From Planctomycetaceae bacterium UBA2972 (GTDB taxonomy: Bacteria > Planctomycetota > Planctomycetia > Pirellulales > Pirellulaceae): a stretch of 40,371 nucleotides of DNA. Under the pieces are notes generated by a model. It saw only the letters and a program-made list of their open reading frames with translations, had not been told where the DNA came from and did no database searches. The stretch lies in assembly GCA_002348315.1 (NCBI GenBank), contig DEAW01000124.1, positions 2,417-42,787 on the forward strand. The letters are read 5' to 3'. The translations under genes and the position numbers were made by a program. The stretch's first letter is position 1; each line of letters starts with the position of its first letter. Of the stretch, positions 32,125 to 40,134 are shown one piece after another.

Positions 32125-32967
32125 TTAGCCGATTTTGGCTTTGATTTCAGTTAGCAGGTTCACAGCGTGGCTGATTTCTGCCTTCTGACGCTCGGGCTCT
32201 TGAGGAATTTCTCGCTCAATCGTAAGCGGCCCTGTGTAACCCAGTTCATCCAGCGTGCGGAGGTAGTTTTCCATCCCGACATCTCCCTGGCCCAGAGGCA
32301 CTTCCGCCCCCCAGTCCACACCGGGATTGTCAGACCAGGTCCCGTCCTTGCAGTGAATGCTCTTCACGAACGCACCAACCTGACGCAGAGCCTCGATAGG
32401 TTCGCCCGTTCCATAAAGGATCATGTTGGCTGGATCAAAATTTACAAACAGATTGTCTCGTCCCACGTCACTGATGAATTGTAATAATCCTTCGGCGGTC
32501 TCCTGACCTGTTTCGAGGTGCAACGCTTGGTTGTTGTTTTTGCAGTGATCGAGGAGATCCTGAGTGACCGTGACGATTTCCTGATACAGCGGGTCACTAT
32601 TGTCGTGCGGGATGAAGCCCAGATGCAAAGCGACAACGTCGCAGTTGAGCAACCGAGCGAAGTCTGCAATTTCCTTCATCTCCTGTACACGTGCCGCTCG
32701 GGTTGCCGGCGGTACGAGGCCAACCGTATCTACAACGGTCGGAATGTCAGCATAACTTTCACCTTCAAAGCCACCAAAGACAGCTGTCAGAGTGATTCCG
32801 AGTTCCTCAAGTTGAGTAAGGAATTTTTCAGCATTTTCCGGAGTGCGTGTTTCCTGAGCAGGGGCATGCAACTGAATGGTTGGAACACCTAATTCATGTG
32901 CGACTTCGATTTTTACACCGAGTCCGGCGTCAATACTGGTAAATACTCCGATGGGCCATTTTTCCAT
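32125..32967 (-). CDS. Sugar phosphate isomerase/epimerase-like TIM barrel protein
   Basis: A 280-residue AP-endonuclease-2/xylose isomerase-like barrel. Visible metal-site strands: T-A-V-F-G-G-F-E-G-E, V-V-A-L-H-L-G-F-I-P-H, A-L-H-L-E-T-G-Q-E (Glu), V-N-F-D-P-A-N-M (Asp), S-I-H-C-K-D-G-T (His) and L-T-I-E-R-E (Glu). These are the usual order of divalent metal ligands. The exact substrate is unknown; inositol and keto-sugar isomerases share the layout. An AGGAGA Shine-Dalgarno precedes the ATG. No signal peptide, so cytosolic. Confidence 0.9.
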   Translation of the reverse strand: MEKWPIGVFTSIDAGLGVKIEVAHELGVPTIQLHAPAQETRTPENAEKFLTQLEELGITLTAVFGGFEGESYADIPTVVDTVGLVPPATRAARVQEMKEIADFARLLNCDVVALHLGFIPHDNSDPLYQEIVTVTQDLLDHCKNNNQALHLETGQETAEGLLQFISDVGRDNLFVNFDPANMILYGTGEPIEALRQVGAFVKSIHCKDGTWSDNPGVDWGAEVPLGQGDVGMENYLRTLDELGYTGPLTIEREIPQEPERQKAEISHAVNLLTEIKAKIG

Positions 32968-33053
32968 GGCGATTCTCCTGAAAGTGGAAGGTGGTATCTG
33001 TTAGCAACCGAATACGCATTATACAGCAATGAAATCGTGGGCACAGTGTACCG

Positions 33054-35021
33054 TTAGATGCGATCTAAGGCATCGATCCAATAAGCCAGAGCTTGTCGTA
33101 CTTCATCAGTGATTTTCCCGGGGGCAGCTAATTCGGCTTCACTTACCGGGTACTTTGCATCTCGCAATGCCTTAACGGCGTTACCAACAGCGGCACTTAC
33201 CGGCGAACCCTTTACTAATATGGCATGGATCGCAAGTCTCTCAGCCGGATCGTTAGGTGAAATACCGGCTCGTAGTGGAAAGGGAGCGTCGATCGGGATT
33301 ACCCCTCGAACTAAATCGCGGTGAGAAAAGCCCAAAATGAGTGCCATCGCACCGCCGGCCTGCCGACCAATAGAAACAACTCGATTGCGATCAATATTGT
33401 AAGTATTGATCATGTTGTCCATCGTCTTACGGATGAATTCGATCTCTGTGGGTTGCCAACGATTCTCGTCAGCCGCCTTGGGAGCCAAAACGATTAAGTG
33501 ATGCTGGGCTGCCAACGCTTCCCATTGCTGCTTTAAGGTTTCATCATTGACGTCGCCTGGAGCATGTAACCAAACGACAAGACCGTGAGGAACATCGGCT
33601 CGATAATTGTCAGGAATGATGGCATGACACTCGTTGGCTTCTTCGGGCAGTTTAATTTCCACGATGCCCGTTGCCAGGTCGTTAGCCGGGGCCGCTGTTA
33701 CAGGCAGTGGATGTCCTGCGATCGTGGGCGCCACAAGTGAAAGAGGTTCCAGAGTGATTTCCGTCGTTTTTGTTTGGCCGTCACTAACAACTTCAAGTGT
33801 GATTACTGCGGCCGGTTCGAAATTCGCCAGTTCCACGCGCAATTGGTTGTGGCCTTCAATGGCGACCTGGTTAAGTTTTGTAAGCAGATCGCCCGGCTTT
33901 AGTCCGGCTTTTGCCGCCGGACTGTCTGTGTAAACGTGCCGGATTCTGACTCCGGCCTCACCGTGATTCTTGTCAGGCAGGATTCCCAGGAAGGGATGTT
34001 CATAGGGCTCAAGCTTCTCGGCAAGTACAAGTTCTGTTTCGAAATTTTCATCACCTCGTAACACTTTAACTTTTAGCGTGTCTCCGGCATAATGTGCCCC
34101 CAGAACATGCCTTAATTCAGATTGACGGGAGATCGGCTTGCCTGCCAGTTCAACAATTACATCCCCTTTGAGGAGTCCCGCATCACGAGCCGGCGATTTT
34201 GGTTGCACAGCAACGATGGCAGCAGGAAGGTCGTAGACATTACCGGATTGCAGAGAGATTCCGAGTCGTCCGGGGTAAAGGTTCTCACCTGCTTTTAGTT
34301 TTTCCAGGTGAGGTAGCAGGTCGACCATGGGCACAGCAAAGCCAATTCCGGAATCATACCACTCTGTACCATCTGACTGTCCTCCCTGAGGGTGAGGAGT
34401 AAGCGGAGTCAGGACGCCGAAAACTCGTCCCTGAATGTCGATCAGCGGGCCGCCATAATTGGCCGGAGAAATCTTGGCATCGGTTTGAATCGCTTTTCCC
34501 CAAATGCGATTCGAGGCACTCACAATACCAACACTTTGGTTGGTGAATTCCCGTGAAAAAGTTCTTCCCATAGCGATTGCCCATTGTCCGACTATGATTT
34601 GATCGCGAGGAACGACGGTAAGGACGGGATAGGACTCCTCTGTATTTACTTTGAGCAGTACTAAGTTACGGCTGAAGTCATGGGCGACAACCTTGGCAGA
34701 TGCTCTTTTTCCGCTGGGAGTCGTTGCGAGGATTGATGTGATGTCACTTGGGACCATGGTTGCACTGGCTAAAAGATAACCGTCAGTGGAAACCGCTACG
34801 GCGGAAATCGGGCCTGTGTCTTGAGATTCGAGCCCACCGACAAGCTCAAGTTGTACGACGCTGGCACTCGCTTTAGCAACAGCTGCCTGAAGTGCCTTTT
34901 CTTCACGTTCCAGGAGTTCGTCCTGAGCGTTCAGTGTGGATGTGATGATGCAAAACAGGAAAACCATTAGGGATTTCATGCTATGACCGGTCTCGGCTTG
35001 CGAACATAGTGGGTGGTTCAT
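33054..35021 (-). CDS. Trypsin-fold pseudoprotease with two PDZ domains and a degenerate alpha/beta-hydrolase domain
   Basis: A 655-residue secreted protein. A hydrophobic signal follows Met15 (M-K-S-L-M-V-F-L-F). Residues 45-235 are HtrA-like, but the triad is lost: the His position in G-Y-L-L-A-S-A-T is Thr88, the Asp position in H-D-F-S-R-N-L is Asn119, and the GNSGGP motif reads A-N-Y-G-G-P with Tyr189. Two PDZ-like domains follow (about 250-335 and 340-425). Residues 455-655 resemble an esterase alpha/beta-hydrolase (L-V-V-W-L-H-A-P-G-D), but the nucleophile elbow is G-R-Q-A-G with Gln554 for Ser. I start at ATG 35021, 7 bp after the previous stop with AAGGA upstream; ATG 34979 would start directly at the signal. 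A binding or scaffold role is inferred. Confidence 0.88.
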   Translation of the reverse strand: MNHPLCSQAETGHSMKSLMVFLFCIITSTLNAQDELLEREEKALQAAVAKASASVVQLELVGGLESQDTGPISAVAVSTDGYLLASATMVPSDITSILATTPSGKRASAKVVAHDFSRNLVLLKVNTEESYPVLTVVPRDQIIVGQWAIAMGRTFSREFTNQSVGIVSASNRIWGKAIQTDAKISPANYGGPLIDIQGRVFGVLTPLTPHPQGGQSDGTEWYDSGIGFAVPMVDLLPHLEKLKAGENLYPGRLGISLQSGNVYDLPAAIVAVQPKSPARDAGLLKGDVIVELAGKPISRQSELRHVLGAHYAGDTLKVKVLRGDENFETELVLAEKLEPYEHPFLGILPDKNHGEAGVRIRHVYTDSPAAKAGLKPGDLLTKLNQVAIEGHNQLRVELANFEPAAVITLEVVSDGQTKTTEITLEPLSLVAPTIAGHPLPVTAAPANDLATGIVEIKLPEEANECHAIIPDNYRADVPHGLVVWLHAPGDVNDETLKQQWEALAAQHHLIVLAPKAADENRWQPTEIEFIRKTMDNMINTYNIDRNRVVSIGRQAGGAMALILGFSHRDLVRGVIPIDAPFPLRAGISPNDPAERLAIHAILVKGSPVSAAVGNAVKALRDAKYPVSEAELAAPGKITDEVRQALAYWIDALDRI

Positions 35022-35028
35022 TGGGTTT

Positions 35029-36030
35029 CTACTGTCCTTGAAGCACGACTTCAATAAGTTCGTCGTCACGATGAATTACCAGCGTAACATCATCGATTTG
35101 GTCGACTAATTCCAGTTCGTTGTTGAGAGTGGCACAGGAATCAATTCGTCGGTCGTTGACGTATAGGATCAGGTCGTCCGGGCGGATACCCTTCTTTTCA
35201 GCTTCAGAGCCGGCAGACACCGAGTCAACAAAGGGAGGGGTTTTGGCAAGCACATCCGGAACCATGCGGATTCCCAGGCTCTTAAGCGTGTGAGGTACAT
35301 CCGGACGAATGGCATCTTCATCAAGACTGCGGGGACGTGTGCGTCCGGCCAGGATATCTTCGACAGCGTCGGTTAATTCGTGAATGGGGACTGCGTAATT
35401 AAGCCATGTGCCGTTTTGGGAGTTACGTAATTCCTTACCCAGTAGGCCAGCCAATTCTCCATTTCTTGTCGTTAAGGCTCCGCCGGCCGCACCGGGGTTA
35501 TTGGTGATTGCATCAAGTACATAGACGGGGCCTTTGTAAGTGGTCTTGAAGGCACCTCGACGTGCATTGAGCGGAGTGGTTGCTGCGACGATACCATGGA
35601 GTACGCTGTTTGGTTCATCGCCGGTGGCAATCTTAAATAGATTACTAAAGGTAAGAATGCGGGCGCCAGGCGAAATGGAAACCGCTTCGGATAACTTAAA
35701 GGATTCCAGTCCGTCCGTTTCGATCTTTAAGATTGCGATTTCAAGGCGTGGATCTGCTCCGACGATCTCCCCCTGATATTTACGGCCGTCATCCAGAGTG
35801 ACCGTAATATAGTCAGTGTCCAGGACGTAACTCCAGACTGTCAAAATGTGCCCTTCACCGCTGATTAAAAATCCACTTTGATACCCTTCGAGACCGCGGA
35901 TACCACCGGCTCCGTATATTTTTACCATCTTGGGCTGGATGCCTGCAGAGACCACCGAGAAATCTGCGGCCTGAGTCTGTGCCATCGCCAAAGCAAGAAG
36001 TGCAAGTCCTGTAAGAAACCAATGTCTCAT
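35029..36030 (-). CDS. Trypsin-fold pseudoprotease with PDZ domain
   Basis: A 333-residue secreted protein with a clear signal peptide (M-R-H-W-F-L-T-G-L-A-L-L-A-L-A ending Q-A-A). Residues 30-235 have the HtrA-like fold signature G-F-L-I-S-G-E-G-H-I-L-T, but none of the catalytic residues: the His position is Ser67 (T-V-W-S), the Asp position Glu97 (D-P-R-L-E-I-A-I), and GNSGG is G-A-A-G-G with Ala182. A PDZ domain follows at about 250-333 (S-A-G-S-E-A-E-K-K-G-I-R-P-D-D-L-I). It starts within TAATG, overlapping the stop of the active protease gene by 1 bp, so the two are translationally coupled. It cannot cleave by the usual mechanism; regulation of, or binding next to, the active protease is inferred. 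Confidence 0.9.
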   Translation of the reverse strand: MRHWFLTGLALLALAMAQTQAADFSVVSAGIQPKMVKIYGAGGIRGLEGYQSGFLISGEGHILTVWSYVLDTDYITVTLDDGRKYQGEIVGADPRLEIAILKIETDGLESFKLSEAVSISPGARILTFSNLFKIATGDEPNSVLHGIVAATTPLNARRGAFKTTYKGPVYVLDAITNNPGAAGGALTTRNGELAGLLGKELRNSQNGTWLNYAVPIHELTDAVEDILAGRTRPRSLDEDAIRPDVPHTLKSLGIRMVPDVLAKTPPFVDSVSAGSEAEKKGIRPDDLILYVNDRRIDSCATLNNELELVDQIDDVTLVIHRDDELIEVVLQGQ

Positions 36031-37808
36031 TATTCGGCACCTCCGTTTGTGTTGAACTCCAGATCTTCAAGTAATAATTCCCCGTAAATCGTGTCTCCAT
36101 GAATCACTTCGAGTTGGCGTGGAAGCATACGTCCATTCACCGATTCGTACTCAGAAAAATAGATCTCACATGGGTCGACTCCTAAGTCAGGGTACATCTC
36201 CATGGAAGTCAAAAGACCGGTATCGGGTGAGAAATAAAATCGACATTCAATCACACTGTGCGTAGCTACGAGTACATCCTGCTTCTGTTCGTGTTTGGGG
36301 GTTGGCATCGATCCGAGATAATAGACGTCACCAAATTGAGTGATCCCGGTTTGCTGGATGAGTTTCCACATATGTAACGCGACTAGCAGTCCTCCGCTTC
36401 CACGGGGAGCTTCCTGTTGGCCGAGATCGTTGTCGAGTACAGCAAATGCTTTACCTTGTGGCAGATCAGCGTCGACTCGAGTTTCCGTCAGCGTAATCGT
36501 GGCATCTCCCAAATTTCCAAGTTTACCGCGAAGTATCCAGTCCCCCTTCATTTCCTCAGGCTTGGTTTGTTGGACGTACGTATTCCAAACTCGATTTTGA
36601 TTCAGTTTGTTGAAATGGAAGTTGGCGTAGCCACGTCGAGCAGTAAAAAATGGCTGTACTGCTGCGGGTAACTTAGCCTCTTCTTTTTGAGGTGGTTTGG
36701 GAGTTGGCTTTTCCCCCGGGGGTGGAGTGTCGGGTTGATCTGGATTTTCCGGCATGGGTGCTGGAGGTTGCTGGCGATTCGGTTGAACGCGAGCCAGCAG
36801 TTCTTCGGGGGAATGGACGCCTGTTAATCGGACGAAGGTGTCGATGCGTTCGCCTTCGTGGAGGAATGAGAGTGGCACACGCCATCCACGAGGGTAGATG
36901 CCCAGGACATTTTTGAATCCGTTGACCGTAGTGATATTTCGGCCACCAAAAGCAAGTAACTGGTCGCCATATCGTAAACCACGCCGATAGGCATCTGAAG
37001 ATTCGGAGATATTGGAGATGATGACATTACCATTTTCATCAGTCGATACAGTCGCGCCGAGCGTGGCGTGGTCCAGGATTCGTCCGCTATGCAGGAAGCC
37101 CATGAAGTGCTTAATTTGATTGATGGAAATGGCATATCCGACCCCAACATTGACTCGGCCACGCTTCTCAAAAGAGCCTCGCCCGTTAATGCCAATCAGA
37201 TCACCGTTTTCATTAAACAAAGGGCCACCCGAATTCCCTGGGTTAATGGACGCATCGGTTTGAATGCAATCTGCATATTCCAATAGCGTGCCTGCCGGAT
37301 ACTGATACCGATGGACTCCGGAGACGATGCCATAGGTCACGGTAGGGTTGAAGTCGGTTGCCAGTAGAAACGGATTTCCAACAGCAAAACACCAGTCTCC
37401 GACCCGGACGAGATCACTGTCTTCAAGCTTGGCATAGGGGAAGTCATTCCGCCCGAGTAGCTTGATCAGTGCCACGTCCCCGACCGGATCAATGCTTACT
37501 AAAATGGCGTCATACAACTTGCCATCGTTGATAGCACACTTCATAGCCGTTCCGGCAGGTTGTACCACGTGGTAATTGCTAAGTGCGTAGCCGTCCGGGC
37601 TGATAAGCACTCCTGAACCGCCTCCTTTGCCTTCATTAGCGAAGACCATGACGGTTGAGGCGCTGGCTTTCTTAATGGCCGCGATACGTTTAGCCTGGGA
37701 TGCCAGAACGTCTGCCGGAACGTCAAGCGGTTGAGCGACGGCTATGGTTGTTATCCAACAACAGGCTAATGTGACGACTAGTCGAAATGTTCGTGAAGAT
37801 GCGATCAC
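36030..37808 (-). CDS. HtrA/DegP-like trypsin-family serine protease with PDZ domain
   Basis: A 592-residue secreted protease with intact triad: His80 (S-N-Y-H-V-V), Asp111 (P-V-G-D-V-A-L-I-K-L) and Ser193 (N-P-G-N-S-G-G-P-L). The signal peptide covers about residues 1-26 (ending A-V-A-Q). A PDZ domain lies at about 245-330 (A-Y-R-R-G-L-R-Y-G-D-Q-L-L). A Pro-rich linker (342-385) joins it to a C-terminal domain of about 200 residues that I do not recognise. That is longer than standard DegP and lacks a second PDZ. It starts at GTG with AGGAGA 6 nt upstream. Predicted quality-control or processing protease of the periplasm. The two following genes are degenerate relatives. Confidence 0.93.
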   Translation of the reverse strand: MIASSRTFRLVVTLACCWITTIAVAQPLDVPADVLASQAKRIAAIKKASASTVMVFANEGKGGGSGVLISPDGYALSNYHVVQPAGTAMKCAINDGKLYDAILVSIDPVGDVALIKLLGRNDFPYAKLEDSDLVRVGDWCFAVGNPFLLATDFNPTVTYGIVSGVHRYQYPAGTLLEYADCIQTDASINPGNSGGPLFNENGDLIGINGRGSFEKRGRVNVGVGYAISINQIKHFMGFLHSGRILDHATLGATVSTDENGNVIISNISESSDAYRRGLRYGDQLLAFGGRNITTVNGFKNVLGIYPRGWRVPLSFLHEGERIDTFVRLTGVHSPEELLARVQPNRQQPPAPMPENPDQPDTPPPGEKPTPKPPQKEEAKLPAAVQPFFTARRGYANFHFNKLNQNRVWNTYVQQTKPEEMKGDWILRGKLGNLGDATITLTETRVDADLPQGKAFAVLDNDLGQQEAPRGSGGLLVALHMWKLIQQTGITQFGDVYYLGSMPTPKHEQKQDVLVATHSVIECRFYFSPDTGLLTSMEMYPDLGVDPCEIYFSEYESVNGRMLPRQLEVIHGDTIYGELLLEDLEFNTNGGAE

Positions 37809-37814
37809 CTTCGG

Positions 37815-37820
37815 TCTCCT
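37815..37820 (-). promoter_or_regulatory. Shine-Dalgarno of the active protease gene
   Basis: AGGAGA on the minus strand, 6 nt before the GTG at 37808. Supports the non-ATG start. Confidence 0.7.
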
Positions 37821-37831
37821 CGTATGTCCGG

Positions 37832-39043
37832 TTACTTGATGAGTCGTGCGTCACCAAGATTTAGTAGGTCGCCGAAATCGAGATTCTTGCCGTAGTCTAC
37901 GGTGATAGACAAACGGCGAATGCCTGTCATATCTAATTCCAGTTCGCGAATATCTTCAGGGTCCACAATGAAATCCTGAAAAAGTTGTTTATTGTCACCC
38001 AGGATGATCAGCTCGACATGTCCCCTGCCCTTGGCTGTTTCTGCCAACCCAGCCGTTAACTGTAGCTTGCTAAAGTCATCGGTTAAACGATAAACCAGTT
38101 CTGTCTTGCTGCGTAAGGAAAGTCCCTTAGCATAAACCTGGTCACCGATGATCAATTCGCCCCCGTTGGCACTGCGATCTTTGGCTGGAGCGTAGATTTG
38201 GTTGAGCCGATTGCGAATTAACCGTCCGGTTAAATAGGGCGTCCACTCAGCAGATTCCGGTGTGAGATCGCTAAGGTAGGCCACGCTACTGCTAGCGAAA
38301 TTCAGACGCTGTAGATTGTCCAGTTTGAGGCTGATTGCGTCTCCTAATCCCGTTTCAAACTGCAGTGTCTGATCGTCTGCGTTGAGTTGAAAGCGTCGGG
38401 CTTGCCAGATATTTCCCTGAAGATCATGAACCTGTCCGAGCGTTTTGGCGATCTCAAGGGAGCCTGGTTTTAAAAGTTTAATTCCGGCGAGCTTTTCCAA
38501 TTCAACAGGAATGCGATCTCCATCAAAATTGAAAGTAACAGCCTCACTGTCAACACGCTCGATGATTCCTTCCAACTCATCAATCGCTCCGCCTGGCCGC
38601 AGCACAATCAGCACGTCGCCGGCTGAATCGGCCTTGAGTACAGCATCGAAGTCTTTTTGAGCCTGTTCGCTAAGCGGCTTGAATTGAATGTTGGCAAGGC
38701 TGTCACTTTTGAGTCTGTAAGCAACATCGTCCGAGATCGTGACGCGGGCATTGGTGGCGGTGGCTAAGACACTCTTACCGTACAAAGTACTACCGTCGTG
38801 GAGTCGCACCGTGATTTGGTTCTCAGCACCGATAATGGCATCGTCTGTGCTGAGCGTAACCTGTTGCAGTTGGTCGATTACAAGTTCCTGAGACTGATCG
38901 CCTGATGTGATTGTCAGCTGGTTATCCGTCAGGGCCGTAATCTCACCCTTGATTTGATTACCATCAATCAGAGTAACGTCGCTCTCTGGCAGCGTGACCG
39001 TCAGCGTTGCCGCTAAGAATATCAATGCGTTATAAATCTGCAC
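37832..39043 (-). CDS. Secreted NPCBM-like protein with repeated beta modules
   Basis: A 403-residue protein with a short hydrophobic leader at residues 1-20, starting at GTG with GGGAGG upstream. The N-terminal half has three similar beta segments around V-T-L-I-D-G-N-Q-I-K-G-E-I, V-R-L-H-D-G-S-T-L-Y-G-K and V-L-R-P-G-G-A-I-D-E-L-E-G-I-I, each followed by a strand and a turn, SH3-like in rhythm. The C-terminal 130 residues fit NPCBM/NEW2: Y-A-K-G-L-S-L-R-S-K-T-E-L-V-Y-R-L, L-Q-L-T-A-G-L-A-E, L-I-I-L-G-D-N-K-Q-L-F and L-N-L-G-D-A-R-L. That module binds carbohydrate in other proteins. It lies 23 bp upstream of the active protease gene, in the same operon, and may target the complex to a surface glycan (inference). 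Confidence 0.8.
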   Translation of the reverse strand: MQIYNALIFLAATLTVTLPESDVTLIDGNQIKGEITALTDNQLTITSGDQSQELVIDQLQQVTLSTDDAIIGAENQITVRLHDGSTLYGKSVLATATNARVTISDDVAYRLKSDSLANIQFKPLSEQAQKDFDAVLKADSAGDVLIVLRPGGAIDELEGIIERVDSEAVTFNFDGDRIPVELEKLAGIKLLKPGSLEIAKTLGQVHDLQGNIWQARRFQLNADDQTLQFETGLGDAISLKLDNLQRLNFASSSVAYLSDLTPESAEWTPYLTGRLIRNRLNQIYAPAKDRSANGGELIIGDQVYAKGLSLRSKTELVYRLTDDFSKLQLTAGLAETAKGRGHVELIILGDNKQLFQDFIVDPEDIRELELDMTGIRRLSITVDYGKNLDFGDLLNLGDARLIK

Positions 39044-39092
39044 GTTGCAGTTAACCTCCCCCCGGAAGTACTTTATCTAATTTAGACGGTCG

Positions 39093-40118
39093 TTAGCCGC
39101 CGTCGCGTGCTAGCTTGCGAAAGTACTCTTCAATAACTTCCCTGTAATGGGCTGGCAATTCCTTGCTGATTTGCTGCAATGCCTTTTGCCGTTCTTTTGG
39201 CGGTAAGGATCCCCAGTCCTCAACAGCGCCCTGATTACGACGATCAACATTTCCAGGCCCGCTACCACCGAGTGGAGTTGAATCCTGAGCTGGCGAGCTG
39301 GGGTTGAGGCTCCCCGATCCCTGTCCGCTTTGTTGCTGCTGCTGTTGTTGCTTTTCAAGCTCTTCGATCATTTTATCGAGTTTAGCGACGACATCATCTT
39401 CTTCTTGTCGTACGCGAGTGCCTGCACGCCCCAATTTCAGGCGACGTTGAATGTCAGACATCAGTCGAGCGACTTCGTCCAGCGAGTCCTTTTTGAGTGG
39501 CGTAATGTCCGCTTTCATGAGATTGGCGAGTGTTGAATAACGTCGCGGAATGTGTTCTTCGTTCTCAAGTAGTAGCTCGATCGCCGTTAAACATTTCTCT
39601 TTGGCCAGGATACGGTGGTAGCCGGTAGCCTGATAAAACAACAGCGTGGCTGGATCAACAACTGACTGTGGCTTCATACCTTCAAGAACCGATAGGCACT
39701 CATCCTGCAATTGGCTTTGTGCGAGCCAGCGAGCGTAGTAAAGTTTGAGATTGTTGATCAGCAGCGGTTCAAGCCCCTCCTGATTGAAAAGATCCGGAGT
39801 GACGTGGGTTCCGGTGGCGGGCGTGGACTCGAGTGTACCTACTAATTTGGCGACATCTGGATTCGTTAAGATAAGACTGTTAATAAGTTGATCCAGCAGT
39901 AACGATTGGTCCCCGGATACTAACGGCGTGTCCCACAGGATTCCAATTTGCAGTTTGATGGATTCTTCAGGATTCAGCTTGACAAGATATTGGTCAAGCT
40001 GAGTTCGGATTTGCTGTGCATCCGGGATATTCCATGACGCACGCTTTTCCAGATCGTCTGCCGACCAGGCGGTGGCCGAAATGATCAGTAGTAGCGAAAG
40101 TGATTTGAGCAAATGCAT
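39093..40118 (-). CDS. Secreted Gln-rich helical repeat protein of unknown function
   Basis: A 341-residue protein starting M-H-L-L-K-S-L-S-L-L-L-I-I with a signal peptide ending A-W-S-A. A helical TPR-like body (L-Y-Y-A-R-W-L-A, L-L-F-Y-Q-A-T-G-Y-H) leads to a charged helix, a seven-Gln tract and a Gly/Ser/Pro-rich linker. It ends W-G-S-L-P-P-K-E-R-Q then L-P-A-H-Y-R-E-V-I-E-E-Y, a tail I associate with planctomycete secreted proteins. I start at ATG 40118 (GGAG 5 nt upstream); an upstream in-frame ATG at 40262 would add 48 residues overlapping the preceding gene and hide the signal. Function unknown. Confidence 0.82.
   Translation of the reverse strand: MHLLKSLSLLLIISATAWSADDLEKRASWNIPDAQQIRTQLDQYLVKLNPEESIKLQIGILWDTPLVSGDQSLLLDQLINSLILTNPDVAKLVGTLESTPATGTHVTPDLFNQEGLEPLLINNLKLYYARWLAQSQLQDECLSVLEGMKPQSVVDPATLLFYQATGYHRILAKEKCLTAIELLLENEEHIPRRYSTLANLMKADITPLKKDSLDEVARLMSDIQRRLKLGRAGTRVRQEEDDVVAKLDKMIEELEKQQQQQQQSGQGSGSLNPSSPAQDSTPLGGSGPGNVDRRNQGAVEDWGSLPPKERQKALQQISKELPAHYREVIEEYFRKLARDGG
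39330..39350 (-). repeat. CAA/CAG tract encoding seven glutamines
   Basis: Seven consecutive Gln codons mixing CAA and CAG. Impure, so slippage is less likely than in a pure repeat, but length variation between strains is possible. Confidence 0.85.
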
Positions 40119-40123
40119 GGGAG

Positions 40124-40127
40124 CTCC
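40124..40127 (-). promoter_or_regulatory. Shine-Dalgarno core deciding the 40118 start
   Basis: GGAG on the minus strand, 5 nt before ATG 40118, within the 16-bp gap after the preceding gene. Supports the shorter, signal-peptide-bearing product. Confidence 0.5.
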
Positions 40128-40134
40128 GTGGTTG

